The notes under the pieces are model-generated. The model searched no databases. It had not been told where the DNA came from and saw only the letters and a program-made list of their open reading frames with translations. A stretch of 64,000 bases of DNA from Diphasiastrum complanatum (taxonomy: Eukaryota > Streptophyta > Lycopodiopsida > Lycopodiales > Lycopodiaceae), in assembly GCA_029204225.1 (NCBI GenBank), contig CM055095.1, positions 17,565,934-17,629,933 on the forward strand, in the 5' to 3' direction. Numbering within the stretch: position 1 is the first letter of the stretch; every line of letters starts with the position of its first letter. Shown in pieces: positions 9,811 to 20,969 of this stretch. The translations under genes were made by a program, and so were the position numbers.

Positions 9811-11662
9811 TCAATAATACTCATAAGGGTCTGATGGCCATTCTGGATAACCTTGTTCATTGACAATTAGGTAGTCGAGGTATGCCATCGGAGGATCCCA
9901 AGATAAATCTTGCTGATATAATGGATCCTCATAGATCGGCGCAACTGGTCCCAATGTCATGGACTCCCCCAAATCATAATGTGGATATGACGTGCTTGCT
10001 TGATGCTCTTGTCTGTCCAGGTATTCGAAGTATGCATCAACCTGACAACTTTTCTCAGTAGTCAATATCATAGATTTAGGACAAGGCTTTGTCATTGTAG
10101 GTTATGGTTCTTGCTGTACAATTGGCCATTTTGGGCCTGGATTCCCTGGATTTGGCCGTCTAAGCAATGTGATGTCCTGATGTAACTTTGTGGTGGCAAG
10201 ATGTTGAGTAGAACATTTTGACTTTGGTTGGATCTTGCTTATGATTGGCGTTGAAATCAGAGGACAATCTCTCACCTTAGTCTTTCCTTTCTCAATGGAT
10301 TGCTCTCTTGAAGGTGGTACATATGGATCGTTGCGATGACTGGTAGCTAGTTTGCCTTCAAGTTGCTTGGTTGATGTGAGGCCCCTTTGTAATTCATCCA
10401 CCAGAAGTTGTGGAAGCATTTGTTCAATGAGGCTTGGTAAAATCTGCTGGATTGCATCTGTTGCCAATTTCTTGACTTCTTCCGCTATCCCTGGTTGGAT
10501 AGATTTTACCCAGTCTATCTTTTGTGGTGTTGGTGATTCACGTGTGGCCATGTCAACTTGTCTTAGGATCTTTCTCTCATTTCTTCCATCCGCATCTGCT
10601 TCATAACCAGGTGGCACTAGAAGTTTGCATTTGTAGTAAAGCTTCTCAGTTGGTAGATTTGCATGGCCATATGTAGGTTTCGGATTCAGGCAGGTAGGAG
10701 TCATAACGGCTTTTCTTGGATCTCTTAGTGGACAATCACGACATGGGTAATTGATGCCACATTGTTCACACCAAGGATAAAAGGAGGACAGATCATTTCG
10801 GTGTGGACATTCTGATCTACTATGTTTACCTCCACATCCGAAACACAGTACCGTGTGTAAGATTTTGTCACCTCTCAATTGACGCACATACACCAGGATC
10901 GGGTCTCCTTTAATCCCTTCCATGAAATATAGTGGTGAGCCAATTTGAACTTCCCCCGCTTGGGTGATCCGCTCGCTGATATAACCAATACTTCCACCAA
11001 ACCTTGCCTAGCCACTAGAGAAGATTCTGAAAGTCCTGAGACCGATCCACTTTCTTTGGAGGAGCAATCTGATGGCAAGCTAGATGGCATAGATGAGGAT
11101 TTTGTTGATTGATTTCCAATCTCCAGAATTTCCTATTGGCTCGATTTTGTAATCTCGGATTCCGAACTGGACATTGAGGTGTTGGATGTTTTCCAAAACA
11201 ATAATGGCACTGGTCCAATGGTCAGATCTTCCGAGTGGCCTTTCGTGGTTCTGGGAGGTAATCAGATTGACTGCACATCTCATTTGTGTCACTGACAACT
11301 TGCATCTGATCATCCGGACTGCTAGTACTTTGGCTCGCATTGTTTGTGGCATCTTGTGGATTAGATGCTCTATCATCCCTGATTGTTTGAATGTTGGATA
11401 TGGGCTGTGATGGTGCATGCAAGATCTGTGCTTCTGCAATAGCGGCTGTCTTATAGATTTCTTTTGGACTGGTATATGATGTAAAAGGTGGCATATCAAT
11501 CTTGATCTCGTGTGGTAATCCGGCATAGAAAAATGTCATTTTGTGGTGACTAGGAAGACCGGAATTCCAATCTCCTATCATCTTGGCAAATCGTGCAGTG
11601 TAGACATTGAGAGTTTCTCCAGAAAGCATCGAGATTTGGGCAAGCTGCTCATACATTGCCAT
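9811..11662 (-). pseudogene. Decayed gag-like gene with CCHC knuckles
   Basis: Read on minus, the N-terminal part (11662-11400) has the Retrotrans_gag layout: an opening YEQLAQISMLSGETLNVYT segment, then RFAKMIGDW, FYAGLPHEIK and AAIAEAQ. A knuckle-like CHYCFGKHPTPQC follows near 11210, and a second, CFGCGGKHSRSEC, near 10835-10800 with a further Cys cluster WCEQCGINYPCRDC. An acidic-basic tail extends to 9811. The pieces lie in at least three frames, so there are several indels. The knuckles have CX2CX3HX4C spacing, one residue short of the usual CX2CX4HX4C. No protease, RT or integrase is next to it and no LTR pair is clear. It is most likely the gag of a Ty3-like element; a domesticated gag is possible but unsupported. 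Confidence 0.6.
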
Positions 11663-12088
11663 GTCCTATTGTGTGCAAGATGAAGATGATATGGAGTGGT
11701 GTGGTGATGTACGAGAGAGAGATTGGGGGATGCAGTTTTTGAAATGTATATGAGAGAATTGATGATGAGGAGATGGAAGAGGAAAAGAAAAGCAGAAATA
11801 TTCCTTTGTCTAGAACATTCACGGTTTGGACAAGGGTAGATTTTATAAATAAATTCAATTATGCCCTTCTAGCGAAAGTCTTATGATGAGGGATGATAAT
11901 TGGAAAAGTACTTATGTAGGTTCTTTGGCAAAGGGTTAGTTTTGCTTCAAAAAACTACTTTTCGACACTTCTCCAAAAGTTTATAGAAGAGTTTTTTAAT
12001 ACCAACTATAACTCGTTTTAGCCTTGGCGGTCTTGGGAGGAGTCTATCAAAGACAAAGTCACTCACCAAAAAAACTTGGGCTACAATT

Positions 12089-12092
<4 letters not shown>
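11663..12092. other. Probable 5' leader of the minus-strand gag-like gene
   Basis: AT-rich sequence with purine runs and no coding signal. No primer-binding site was found on the minus strand. Confidence 0.3.

Positions 12093-12131
<39 letters not shown>
12093..12131. repeat. (AT)n microsatellite
   Basis: About 19 AT units. Confidence 0.97.
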
Positions 12132-12134
<3 letters not shown>

Positions 12135-12486
12135 AAAAGGAGCTATCAGAGATAGGGTCGCTTCCCAACGAGGCTAATGGCCCAGTTCATATTTTTTTTA
12201 TTCTTTATAGAAAAATAAACCCTTGCAGATTTCTCTGTGTCCTGGTCTCAACGAGATGGAACTTCGGAGGCCTTTACAAAAGTTTGTTGTTTGTTTGTCT
12301 GTTTTTTTTTTAAAGAAGAGACTACGGTAAAAAAAACAGCGAGGGTAACTAGATCGTCAAAAGTTAAGGTTTAAAAAACATAACAGTTAAACAATGAAAT
12401 GAAAAACGCAACTCTGAAAAAGGCCTCAAAGATAACGTAAAAAGAGAAGAAGGAAAATAACTATAATTATAAAAAAAAATTAAGAG

Positions 12487-13210
12487 GTGAGAAGAAGAGA
12501 AGAAATGGTATACGCAGGAATATGGAGAATGCAGTTTGGGATGCCGGTTCTCTGGAGTGCAATAGTGAGGAAAAGGAGAAGGGAGCGGAGCAGCGAACAG
12601 AGAGAAAGGGGGCGGGAGCGAAGCAGGCAGCCGAGGAGCAAGGACGGAGCAGACGAGAAGGGAGGTGAAGCGAGGTGGTGCGAGCAGGGAGGTGAAGGAG
12701 GTGGAGCGCAGGGAGGCAAGGAGGTGAAGCGATGAAGGAGGTGGAGCAAGCAGGGAGAAGCGAGGGAGGTGAAGGGGGAAGGAGACAACGAGCAGGGACG
12801 TGAAGGAGGGAGGAGCGAGTAGGAGCAGAAGGGAGGAGCAGCAAGCGAGCAGGGAGGAGGAAGGGAAGGCAGCGAGGAAAGAGGGGGGAGCGGAGTAGCA
12901 GAGAGAGGGGAAGGGAGAGAGAGCGGAGCAGCCAAGAAAGGAGGGAAGAGCAGGAAGCAGCAAGAAAGCAGGAGGTGAAGGAAGGAGGAGCGGACATGAG
13001 CAGAAGGGAGGAGCATCAAGCGAGCAGGGACGAGGAAGGAAAGACAACGAGGGAAGAAGGGGAGCGGAGCAGCAGAGGAGAGCAGGTAAGGGAAGTGGGG
13101 CAGGCAAGCAGGCAGGATATGGAGAAGAGCGAGCGGAGCAGGCAGGCAGGTAGGCAGACTGGCTATGGAGGAGATGAGCAACAGGTAGGAAAGGAGGGGG
13201 TGAGTGTGAA
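12487..13210 (+). repeat. Long polypurine tract with degenerate GAGCAGG/AGGTGAAGG repeats
   Basis: The plus strand is overwhelmingly A/G for about 700 bp. It is built from short units such as GGAGGTGAAG, GAGCGAGCAGG and GGAGCAGAAGGGAGG in irregular order. Long open frames on the minus strand encode only Ser/Leu/Pro/Cys-rich low-complexity sequence and are artefacts of this composition. Confidence 0.9.
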
Positions 13211-13335
13211 AGATTTTAGATCCTTAAGATCCAATCTACTTGAATGATCTTTGGTTAGAAAAAGAAATACACTACCAATTTCACCAATGTAGAAAAATCA
13301 GCATCTACACACAATTTGATATGCAAACACTATGA
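13209..13335. repeat. LTR fragment related to LTR F
   Basis: Begins TGAAAGATTTTAGATCC and continues with AATGTAGAAAAATCAGCATCTAC, closely matching the start of the LTR at 31601 (TGAAAGAATTCAGATC, AATGTAGAAAATTAGCATCTAC) in the same orientation. The rest of the LTR is not recognisable. Confidence 0.65.
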
Positions 13336-15924
13336 CAAACATCTATTGAGAACTTGGTCGAGGATGATGATTATGTTGTCTCTAGTCCCATATCATGACT
13401 TGAGTCCAGTTTTCTATCTAGTGAACCTTAAGGTATCCAGCTACCAGTGTGGAATCCCCCTCTAAGAAACATTTGCCAAAAAAGTTCTTGCAACTATAGT
13501 TTACTATCGATTCTATTTTTTCATTGGACTTATCTACTTTCTTAGAGAACCGTGCTTTCACGTCCTTTGGTATATGTATTAAGAGGATTGGTTTGGTTGA
13601 AGGTCAAATTTAAGATGTTAGTTTTAATTTATGTGAATTTATGCTTTTCTTCATGTAAATCTACGTCTACGTAGACAGGGATTCCATCTCAAAGCTTCAT
13701 AAAGTCCAAAACATTTCGTAATTCTGAACAAATATCTTATGATAATCTTCGAAAGAAAACCCTTGTTAGAAAAACGTTCTCACTTAGCATGTTATTAGTT
13801 TTGTTATCTCTTATGTTTGTTAGTGGTTTTATTATGAAGCAAAGAGGGAAAAGAAAATTGTTGTCACCAGGCAGGAATGCCCCAATAATAACAATCTAGT
13901 CGTATGTAGTGTAAGTGGTAGCAGCCTTGTAGTTTCACAGTGACGGTTTTGATACATGGTGCATGGAGTGTGACGGTTTAATAGAACATTTGACTTTCAA
14001 AATTGATAGAATATTTGAGTTTCAAAAAAAAAGAAGGTTTGATCATTGGTTGCAACTTGCATATAGTTGCATTTAAAGCTATGCAAAACAAAAATTAAGT
14101 CCTCCACAAAAATCATTTTCACATTTTGCACTATTTTCTAAAACTAAAATCAACATAACATAATAGCATTTACATTTCTCATAACTACTAGTTTTATTGT
14201 CATGAGAAAGATGCTGAAATCTAACTATTGAGAACATCATGTAGAGCTCTCATAAACATCCTAACAATATCTTCTTAGAGAAAATGCATTGTGAATCAAA
14301 AGTCTCAAAGTCACTCCAACTTCAATGATACTGCAAGAATCATAGTTTTTTGTTTTGCTATTCTGCATATTTAGTTGTGTTTCTTAACACAGACCGCGGT
14401 ACCTGCAAAACTACTCTCATTTTGTGTGCAAAGTAGTGCCTGGTAAAATACACGAGCTTTTCCAAAGCAGTTTGACACCTACGACTTTCTACACATAATC
14501 GAATCAGCCATGTTGAGCAAAAAGTATCTCTAAACATTTTTTATATTTACTCACAGACTAACAAGGATATAAAGGGTGGCCGACTTCTTGAATAGTTCAA
14601 GACTCATTTGCAAAAGGCCAAGGCAGAGAAGAGACAGAGATGTTAAAAGTAGGCATTTAAGGATCTTGCAAAGATCAACCATGACCTACATGCATGTGAG
14701 ATTGCACATCTATCAAACACGGATGGATCAACTCAGATTTCCAAGAGCTATTTAACACAAGAGCTTAATCACAAACAAAGTTATGATCATCCAAATTCAA
14801 GCAAGTTTTTCACATATACTTGAAAAAAATTAAGTAAAACTCATTATGGAAGAGCTACGCAAGCACCTTGCTCTCGGGTAGAGACATAAAATAAGCTAGC
14901 TCTCAGGTAGAGAGAGAACAGACCAAGAGTTTGCAAGTGAAAAATTGATTCTCTGTCAAAAAGTTATATGTACGTAGAGAGTTCACTTCCATGTAGTAGC
15001 GACTCCAGTTCTTGCTACACAAATGTTTACAAAAATGTTTATTGATCCACTGATCCAGATGATCTGTTTACTACGGTTCTTTTTCTTCTTGTTTACAGCT
15101 TCTACGACTTGGTATTCTGCCTGTTACCAGGCTCCAGGGCATTTATTATGTGTGCTCTTGATATTACGATGCCAAACCAAGTAGAAGGGATAGATTGTCA
15201 TTGTAGTATATTTTTTGTCCTGCCTATCAGAGGACTACTCAGAGATGAACTCTCTTGAACGCACTTACATTCTAAACAAGATGCAAGCCATAAATGCTCA
15301 TTCACAAATCAGAGTGCAGCCCATATGAACATTCAGAAGATTCTACAGCTATCTACTCCTAAAAATGAACTGAATCAGAGCTTGCATTTTACTAACACTG
15401 AGCTACACTTGCATAAATTGACAAAACAAGAAACAAGAACTAATCTACAGCATTTTAGGAGTCCAAGAATCAAGAAACCAACCAGCCTTTTGATTCTTGG
15501 ACACCCCAAGAACATCAAGTACTAGATTGTAAAGAGATATGCAAGAATTACACCACTGATCCAGCCTATTTAGTTTACCTGAATGTTGGTTCCTACATTA
15601 ATCCACAAACAAGGAAAGAAACTAATCAACTCTACAAAAGAAGCAAATCTAATCCACTCTACAGTCCACAACCACACACAAAAGGAGGGAAGGGCAAGAT
15701 CATGAATGCATCACTCAAGAAACAAGCATGATCAAGGAGCTCAATGGATGCACCAAACTCGTGAAGGCTCTTCTCATTTTAGCATGGAGTTGATACAATT
15801 CACAAAAAGCTCCTCTTCACAAAGAGGGATTCCCTTAAATAAGCAAGAGAGCTCCTTAGGTGGCATCCTAGTGGAATTTCCACATTTCACAATTTACAAG
15901 TGGAATAATGCTCTCCACTAGAGG
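13336..15924. other. Intergenic DNA without recognised genes
   Basis: About 2.6 kb of AT-rich sequence. Short repeats (CTCTCGGGTAGAGA and CTCTCAGGTAGAGA near 14875-14920) and a stretch near 15660-15920 resembling an LTR U3/U5 region are visible. No primer site, paired LTR or protein was identified. Confidence 0.4.
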
Positions 15925-16134
15925 TCACCATCGAAAGGTGGCTCTTTCTACTTTCTTTAAGAGGGGTGAGAGTTTCTTTTGATCAAGATTGATCTGACTC
16001 ATCTGTTGCTTAAGTTTTGCCCTTTCCTCCTCAGCTTCCTGGATCTTTCTCTTTATTTCTTCTAGCTTCTTCGCCTGCTTCTGTAGATTTTTTTCGGCTG
16101 AACAACCAATATAGGTGGTAGTTGGTCTCCGCAA
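15925..16134 (-). pseudogene. Short coiled-coil coding remnant
   Basis: A 69-residue open frame with a clear heptad-rich Lys/Glu/Gln/Leu segment (KKLEEIKRKIQEAEEERAKL). Sequence in the other frame upstream (to about 16370) also reads as degraded protein. Together with a similar remnant at 17.1-17.7 kb it may be debris of a coiled-coil gag or host protein. No family assignment is possible. Confidence 0.3.
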
Positions 16135-16527
16135 GACACTTGCAATGATCTATCAGCTGCTTTGGTAAGGCCATAAAAAACTGGAAATTTCTCAGAAGAA
16201 CAGTAAACTGATGATAAACAAACAGATGGAAGGAAGAGTGGTGGTGACAATGGTAGATGGTGTGGATGATAGACATGAGAATGGGCGCAAAAGTATGGCA
16301 AGAGGTTGGGTGAAGAAGGAGACTGATTTTTCAATGCTTGTGTTTCTCTTTTCTGAAGGATCTTCGTCATGACCGAAATACTTCTTCTGATTAATTCGCC
16401 TTGGATTGTCCATGTGTCTTCTTTAGCCTTGTCTTTTTCATATTTGACTTGTGACCTTGGTTGTCGATCTTACTGATGTTGTTGTTGGCAGCGTAACTAT
16501 TCCGGTGGATCCAAGCAGATCCACTCT

Positions 16528-16561
16528 CCCCCCCCCCCCCCCCAAAAAAAAAAAAAAAAAA
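16528..16561 (+). repeat. Poly-C / poly-A junction
   Basis: Sixteen C followed directly by eighteen A. The length is likely unstable or poorly sequenced. Confidence 0.9.
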
Positions 16562-16636
16562 TCTGTTGGTGGGGATGTTGTTGCTGGTAACTGTTCATGC
16601 TCAGGATTGGATTGGCGTGTGGCTCAAGGTTTCGAA

Positions 16637-16787
16637 GGGCCGTTGGTTGAGATTTGATTGAGGGCCGTCGGTCGAGATTTTAATGAGGCCGTTGGTCGAT
16701 ATGTGACAATGGCCGTCGGTTGAGATTTTACTGAGGGCCGTCGGTTGAGATTTGATTGAGGGCCATCAGTCGAGATTTCACAGGGCC
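16637..16787 (+). repeat. 25-bp minisatellite, about six copies
   Basis: Units of the form GGGCCGTCGGTYGAGATTT plus about 6 bp, six times with point differences (for example 16637-16661 and 16662-16686). Confidence 0.88.
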
Positions 16788-16895
16788 CTCAATATCAACA
16801 TGTACCAAGGTCTAAACCATGATCGCCATGTCGAGTATCTTGGGGATTCGTCAGAATTAGCCAACAACAAAGCATGTAAAATCCTCTAACAATTA

Positions 16896-17097
16896 TTAGA
16901 CCCCATGGGTTGCACCTCTCACCATGATTGGACCCCAAGATTTGCACCTCTCAAGATGATTGGTCCATATAGTTTGCACCTCTCAATATGATAAGCCAAT
17001 TGCACCTATTAATATTATTGGGCCAAATGATTTACACCTCTTAATGTGATTGGCCTCATGATCTACACCTCTAAATATGATTGGTCCATATGAGCCA
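16896..17097 (+). repeat. 31-32-bp minisatellite, about six copies
   Basis: Units built on GATTGGNCCATATGATTTGC followed by ACCTCTCAATAT, six copies with substitutions and one shortened copy. It lies about 110 bp after the 25-bp minisatellite but shares no sequence with it. Confidence 0.85.
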
Positions 17098-17121
17098 TTG
17101 AGATGTGGATTTGGATGCACA

Positions 17122-17677
17122 CTAGTTGGCCTCCGATGCAAGCTGAAAAATTTCTAGATTTGAGAGGGGTGGAGCCGGGAATGGCAGAGAAATATAATAA
17201 AGAGCTAGTCTAATAAGATATTGAAAAATAAAAGGTAAATTACAGTCTAGAGCGGTGGAGAACTCTAGCATGGTAGTAAATTGTTTCTTGAGGATCTTCA
17301 ACTCGTTATCCGTGTCTTTGGGAGCCTGCTCATCCTCTTGGAGTGTGGCACGTAGGGCTGCCACCTCGGTATCCTTGGTCGTGAGCGTGACCTCATGAGC
17401 TTTCTACTGATCTCTATAGAGTTGGTCGACCTAGATGATAGATCCTTGTAATATTCAACCCTCTTCTTTTGAAGTTTTTGAGCGGCCGCTCTTCAGCCGC
17501 GTTGATGAGTGCATTGACCTTGAGTTGGTCCTGGGTGGCAAATTTTTTCTGGTCTTGTTGTGTTATCGTCTTCTCCTTAGAGACATTATGCTCCAAGGTA
17601 TAAATGAGATCCTTGAGAGATCTCTCATTGGCCTTGAGAGACTCTCGCTCCAGCTCCAGCTCCCTATATTTTAACAC
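17122..17677 (-). pseudogene. Coiled-coil protein remnant
   Basis: Two minus-strand frames (17677-17414 and 17364-17122) read as charged heptad sequence, e.g. YRELELERESLKANERSLKD and LRATLQEDEQAPKDTDNELK. They are interrupted by stops and by AT-rich non-coding sequence. Plus-strand 17700-17900 also reads on minus as further coiled-coil debris (Gln/Leu-rich). Such long coiled coils occur in some plant retroelement gag regions and in cytoskeletal or nuclear proteins. There is no diagnostic motif. Confidence 0.3.
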
Positions 17678-17699
17678 GAGGTGCTGACGATCGAGCTAG

Positions 17700-18227
17700 T
17701 GGGTATATTGGGCTGTCTTTTCTGCGTCAAGCTCAGACTTGAGGTTTTGCATGAGATGAGCCATCTGTTATGCTTTGCTGAGTTGGTCCTACAATGTCTG
17801 GACCTGGGCTGGCTCTCTCCTTTCTCACGTTATCTCTCTTTTTCTAGCTGCGTGACCTGATTAGTCAAGGCCTACGACGTTTGACCTGATCAGTCAAGGC
17901 CTACAACGTTTACCCTACAAGCAATTGGCCCCAAGATTGCTCAGTTGCTCGTTCAGAGAGAAGTTGGTGAAGTTGTTGTTGGAGGCCCGTTAAGGTTGTC
18001 TAGTAACCCAGTGTCTGAGTATCCCAGCCTGCTGAAGGTGGCATGGTTAGGATGGTGGAGGGAGTGGTGCAGTCAAGGAGATGGTGGTGATAGGAGAATT
18101 GTGGTAGTGGCGATGGGGGTTATTATGGTGGTAATGGTTGGAATGACGATCAGGCGAAGAAGTGATGAGGTAAGCGGAAGGACGATGGTAGTGGAAGAGG
18201 ATGTGGTGATGGTGAGTGTCGTGATGT
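17700..18227. other. No recognised gene
   Basis: GGT/GTG-rich plus strand near 18030-18220 gives a long but low-complexity open frame on both strands. It is treated as compositional. Confidence 0.35.
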
Positions 18228-18372
18228 GGGAGATTGAAATTAAATATCACTATGTCAGGGGAATGACTCTCAATAGGGAGGTAAGCTTAGAGTATTGTCG
18301 AACACAATACATGATTGCAAATATATTTACTAGGGAGTTATGCACACGACAGATTTTGTGTAATACTAAGTT
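18228..18372 (+). pseudogene. Copia RNase H C-terminal remnant
   Basis: Reads IEIKYHYVRGM, then LEYCRTQYMIANIFTREL, the C-terminal HIEIKYHFVR...LEYC.T.D.IADIFTK signature of Copia RNase H with substitutions at key places. An isolated old fragment. Confidence 0.7.
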
Positions 18373-18603
18373 TGAAGATCAAGGTATTCAAGGATCCAGA
18401 TTAAGAGGGGCTGTTGGATTTATCCCTCTCTCTCTAAATCCAATAGTTAATCTAGATCCATTCATGTTGTTGCATACTTACTCGCATTGTTGCACAATCG
18501 TAAGAAATACATAAGAATCACAAACATGTTTTTGTGTGACAGTCGACTATCGACTATCGGTTATCGATAAAAACCCAAATTTTTAATTCGAACAACTATC
18601 GAT

Positions 18604-19015
18604 CAAATGGATGTGACTACTGCTTTTCTCAATGGCTATCTTAAAGAGGGGATCTACATGCACCAACCCAAGAGATTCATCATGAAGGGCAAGTGGACAA
18701 GGTTTGTTTGCTCTTCAAGAGCTTGTATGGTCTCAAGCAAGCTCCAAGATCTTGGTGTTTTGGACTTAATACTTTCATTCTCTCACTATAATTCACTCTT
18801 AGTGAGTATGATCCATCTTTGTATTTCAAGTTCGTAGATGATCCTTGTACTTTATGTAGATGACATCATTTTTTGTGGAAACAATGTCAAACTCATTGAT
18901 GTGGCAAAATTAGCTCTAGAAAAAGAGTTTAAAATGCAAGATCTTGAATCTTTGCACTACATCTTGGATGTTGAGGTAGATAGGAAATCTTCTTATAGTT
19001 TTATTTGTTGGATTT
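18604..19015 (+). pseudogene. Copia reverse transcriptase fragment
   Basis: Contains MDVTTAFLNGYLKEGIYMHQ, a frame-shifted [12 protein letters not shown] segment, then LYVDDIIFCGN with the YVDD catalytic motif, and LESLHYILDVEVDR. It is interrupted by a stop near 18836 and by frameshifts. It is cut at 19015 by the LTR of Copia C, so it is older than that insertion. Confidence 0.82.
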
Positions 19016-19997
19016 ACTCCTCCCACTCTCCTAAGTCCCAATTTTAATCTGCCTCTATTCATGCTGCATATTTTTCTAACGTTGTCATGCAGTCTGCATT
19101 TTCTACATGCAAATTCGCACAAACGAATAAAAGACGAATGAATCGCAACACTGTGTTCTTACAAGGTCATGGTGACAGGCAAAAAGAGGACACTACCTTA
19201 CTGAATGCCAAAGGTGCTCTAACAGATAAGGCACCCTGTAATCTTATCCTAAGGCCATTCGTAAGAGTGACGCACTTTTGCATCATCACCAACGTTCACT
19301 TCAGTACTGGTTGATGTCGCACCCTTTTCACCCTCGCCCCATGCAGTTGCGCTAACAGATTGGACAACGATTGCAGCCACCCACGATCTCCTACAGACAG
19401 CACATCCACTCTGTACTTTAACATCTGCACACCTGTAATATTATGTATATATATTGGATACCATCTGCGTATTCTATGATGATGATGATCAGATGATCAA
19501 GTAAGTGAAGAAGAGACTAAGAGAAGAGGTTTCATTCCTCATTACAGACATAAATAAGCTTTGTAGGGCACGCGGTTTCGTCCGCTACAGTCTTGTGCTC
19601 TACTGTATTATTGACTTGTATACTTGATATACTTAATCTAATACAGTTCATTTGTTTTACATTTTTAGATCTGTCGATATTGCTATGCTTATTCTTCATT
19701 CTGTCTGATCTTTCTTGTTGCTCTTTCTGGTAATAGACGATTAACTTTTAGTCTTGTCTTTCACGAATAATTCGCGACTAATTATCGGTCGAGCACAGTC
19801 TAGCTCTTCGCGAATCATTCACGATAGATAATTTGTCTAGCAATTCACGACAAATTATTCATCTAGCGCTTCATCCATTTAAATGTTTGGCTACGTAATC
19901 TAGACATTTTCTGTTCGAGTTCGCTTCTCGTTCGTTTCTTGTTCGAGTCGTTTCTCGTTTGTGTTCATCATTTATTCTTCCTCCCTCTCTCTCAACA
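19016..19997 (+). repeat. 5' LTR of Copia C
   Basis: About 982 bp. The start is inferred from homology with the LTR end near 42581 and from the break in the older RT frame. It contains GGGCACGCGGTTTCG (from about 19567), also seen in the solo LTR at 42.0 kb. Confidence 0.75.
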
Positions 19998-20009
19998 TGG
20001 TATCAGAGC
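19998..20009 (+). other. Primer-binding site of Copia C
   Basis: TGGTATCAGAGC immediately after the LTR terminus. Confidence 0.92.
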
Positions 20010-20154
20010 AATCTTTATATCTTGATTAGCTCCCATAGTACAAGACTCTACTAGCCGATAGAGTAATTGTTTTCTTGTTCTGTATTTTTTAGTATCAGAT
20101 TTTCATTCTTAAGTCACTGATAGTTTCTCCTATCACTTAGACTAATTCTTCCAC

Positions 20155-20852
20155 ATGAATTCCCAAGGGAAAGCCAGTCCTCTCATGGACAAGCTTGATG
20201 GAGCCAATTACCATCTATGGAAATTTAAGATGAAGACTGTATTAATGGCAAATAATTGTACGACGTTGTTACAGGTACAGAAGGGAAACCCGAAGCGAAC
20301 GATGCGGCAATCACCAAATGAAAGCTAAAGGATGGAAAAGCTTTCGCGTTGATCATCCTCAACATCACGGATATACAGATCAGCCATGTATCCGAGGCTC
20401 AGACATCGAAAGAAGTCTGGGACATCTTGAGCACGCTATACGAAGTGCGAGATGTAGCTTCTAAGCTACATCTCAGGAAGAAATTCTACTCCTTAAAGAT
20501 GACGAATGGTGATTCTCTGCAGGATCACATTAATCAATTCAAGAACCTGCTAAGGCAAATGGCCGCTATCGGATCTGTCATAGACGATCAAGATGTAGTG
20601 ATGCAACTGCTTACAAGCTTGTCAAGTTCTTACGACAACTGGGTGATGATCATTACGACTCATCTAGAGTTGACTCTTTCGAGAGTCATCACTATGTTGT
20701 TGCAGGAAGACACGCGAAGGAACGAAGCCTCAAGTTCCTTAGTTGATTCTCACGCCTTGTACACCAACAAGGGCACGACAAAGCAGAAGAAGAAGAAGAA
20801 AGGCCCGAAGCTTTCAAAGCCAGACCAGAAACCAGCTCAACACAAGGAATAG
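20155..20852 (+). pseudogene. Copia C gag
   Basis: ATG at 20155 opens with a Leu-Asp-Gly-Ala-Asn-Tyr-His-Leu-Trp motif. One base is missing near 20256, and a TGA replaces the Trp codon near 20320. The frame then continues through EVWDILSTLYEV, LRKKFYSLKM and LTSLSSSYDNWV to a Lys-rich tail. This is the UBN2 gag layout. The following CCHC knuckle (about 20878-20920) has lost one Cys to Tyr and has an in-frame TGA. Not functional. Confidence 0.85.
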
Positions 20853-20969
20853 TCAAATCCGTAGACAAAGAAGAAGGTGTTCTGCAGATACTACAAATGA
20901 AACAACCATGAAATACAAGACTGCCGAATACTTCAAGCGAAGAACAACAACAAAGGGCAGTCGAATCAA

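Noticed and set aside
12364-13247. Several long open frames on both strands (up to about 250 codons)
   Set aside because: They follow from the polypurine/polypyrimidine composition and encode only low-complexity sequence with no domain.
17945-18514. 189-residue open frame as a gene
   Set aside because: It fuses Gly/Val/Met-rich low-complexity sequence to the Copia RNase H remnant at 18228; only the latter is meaningful.
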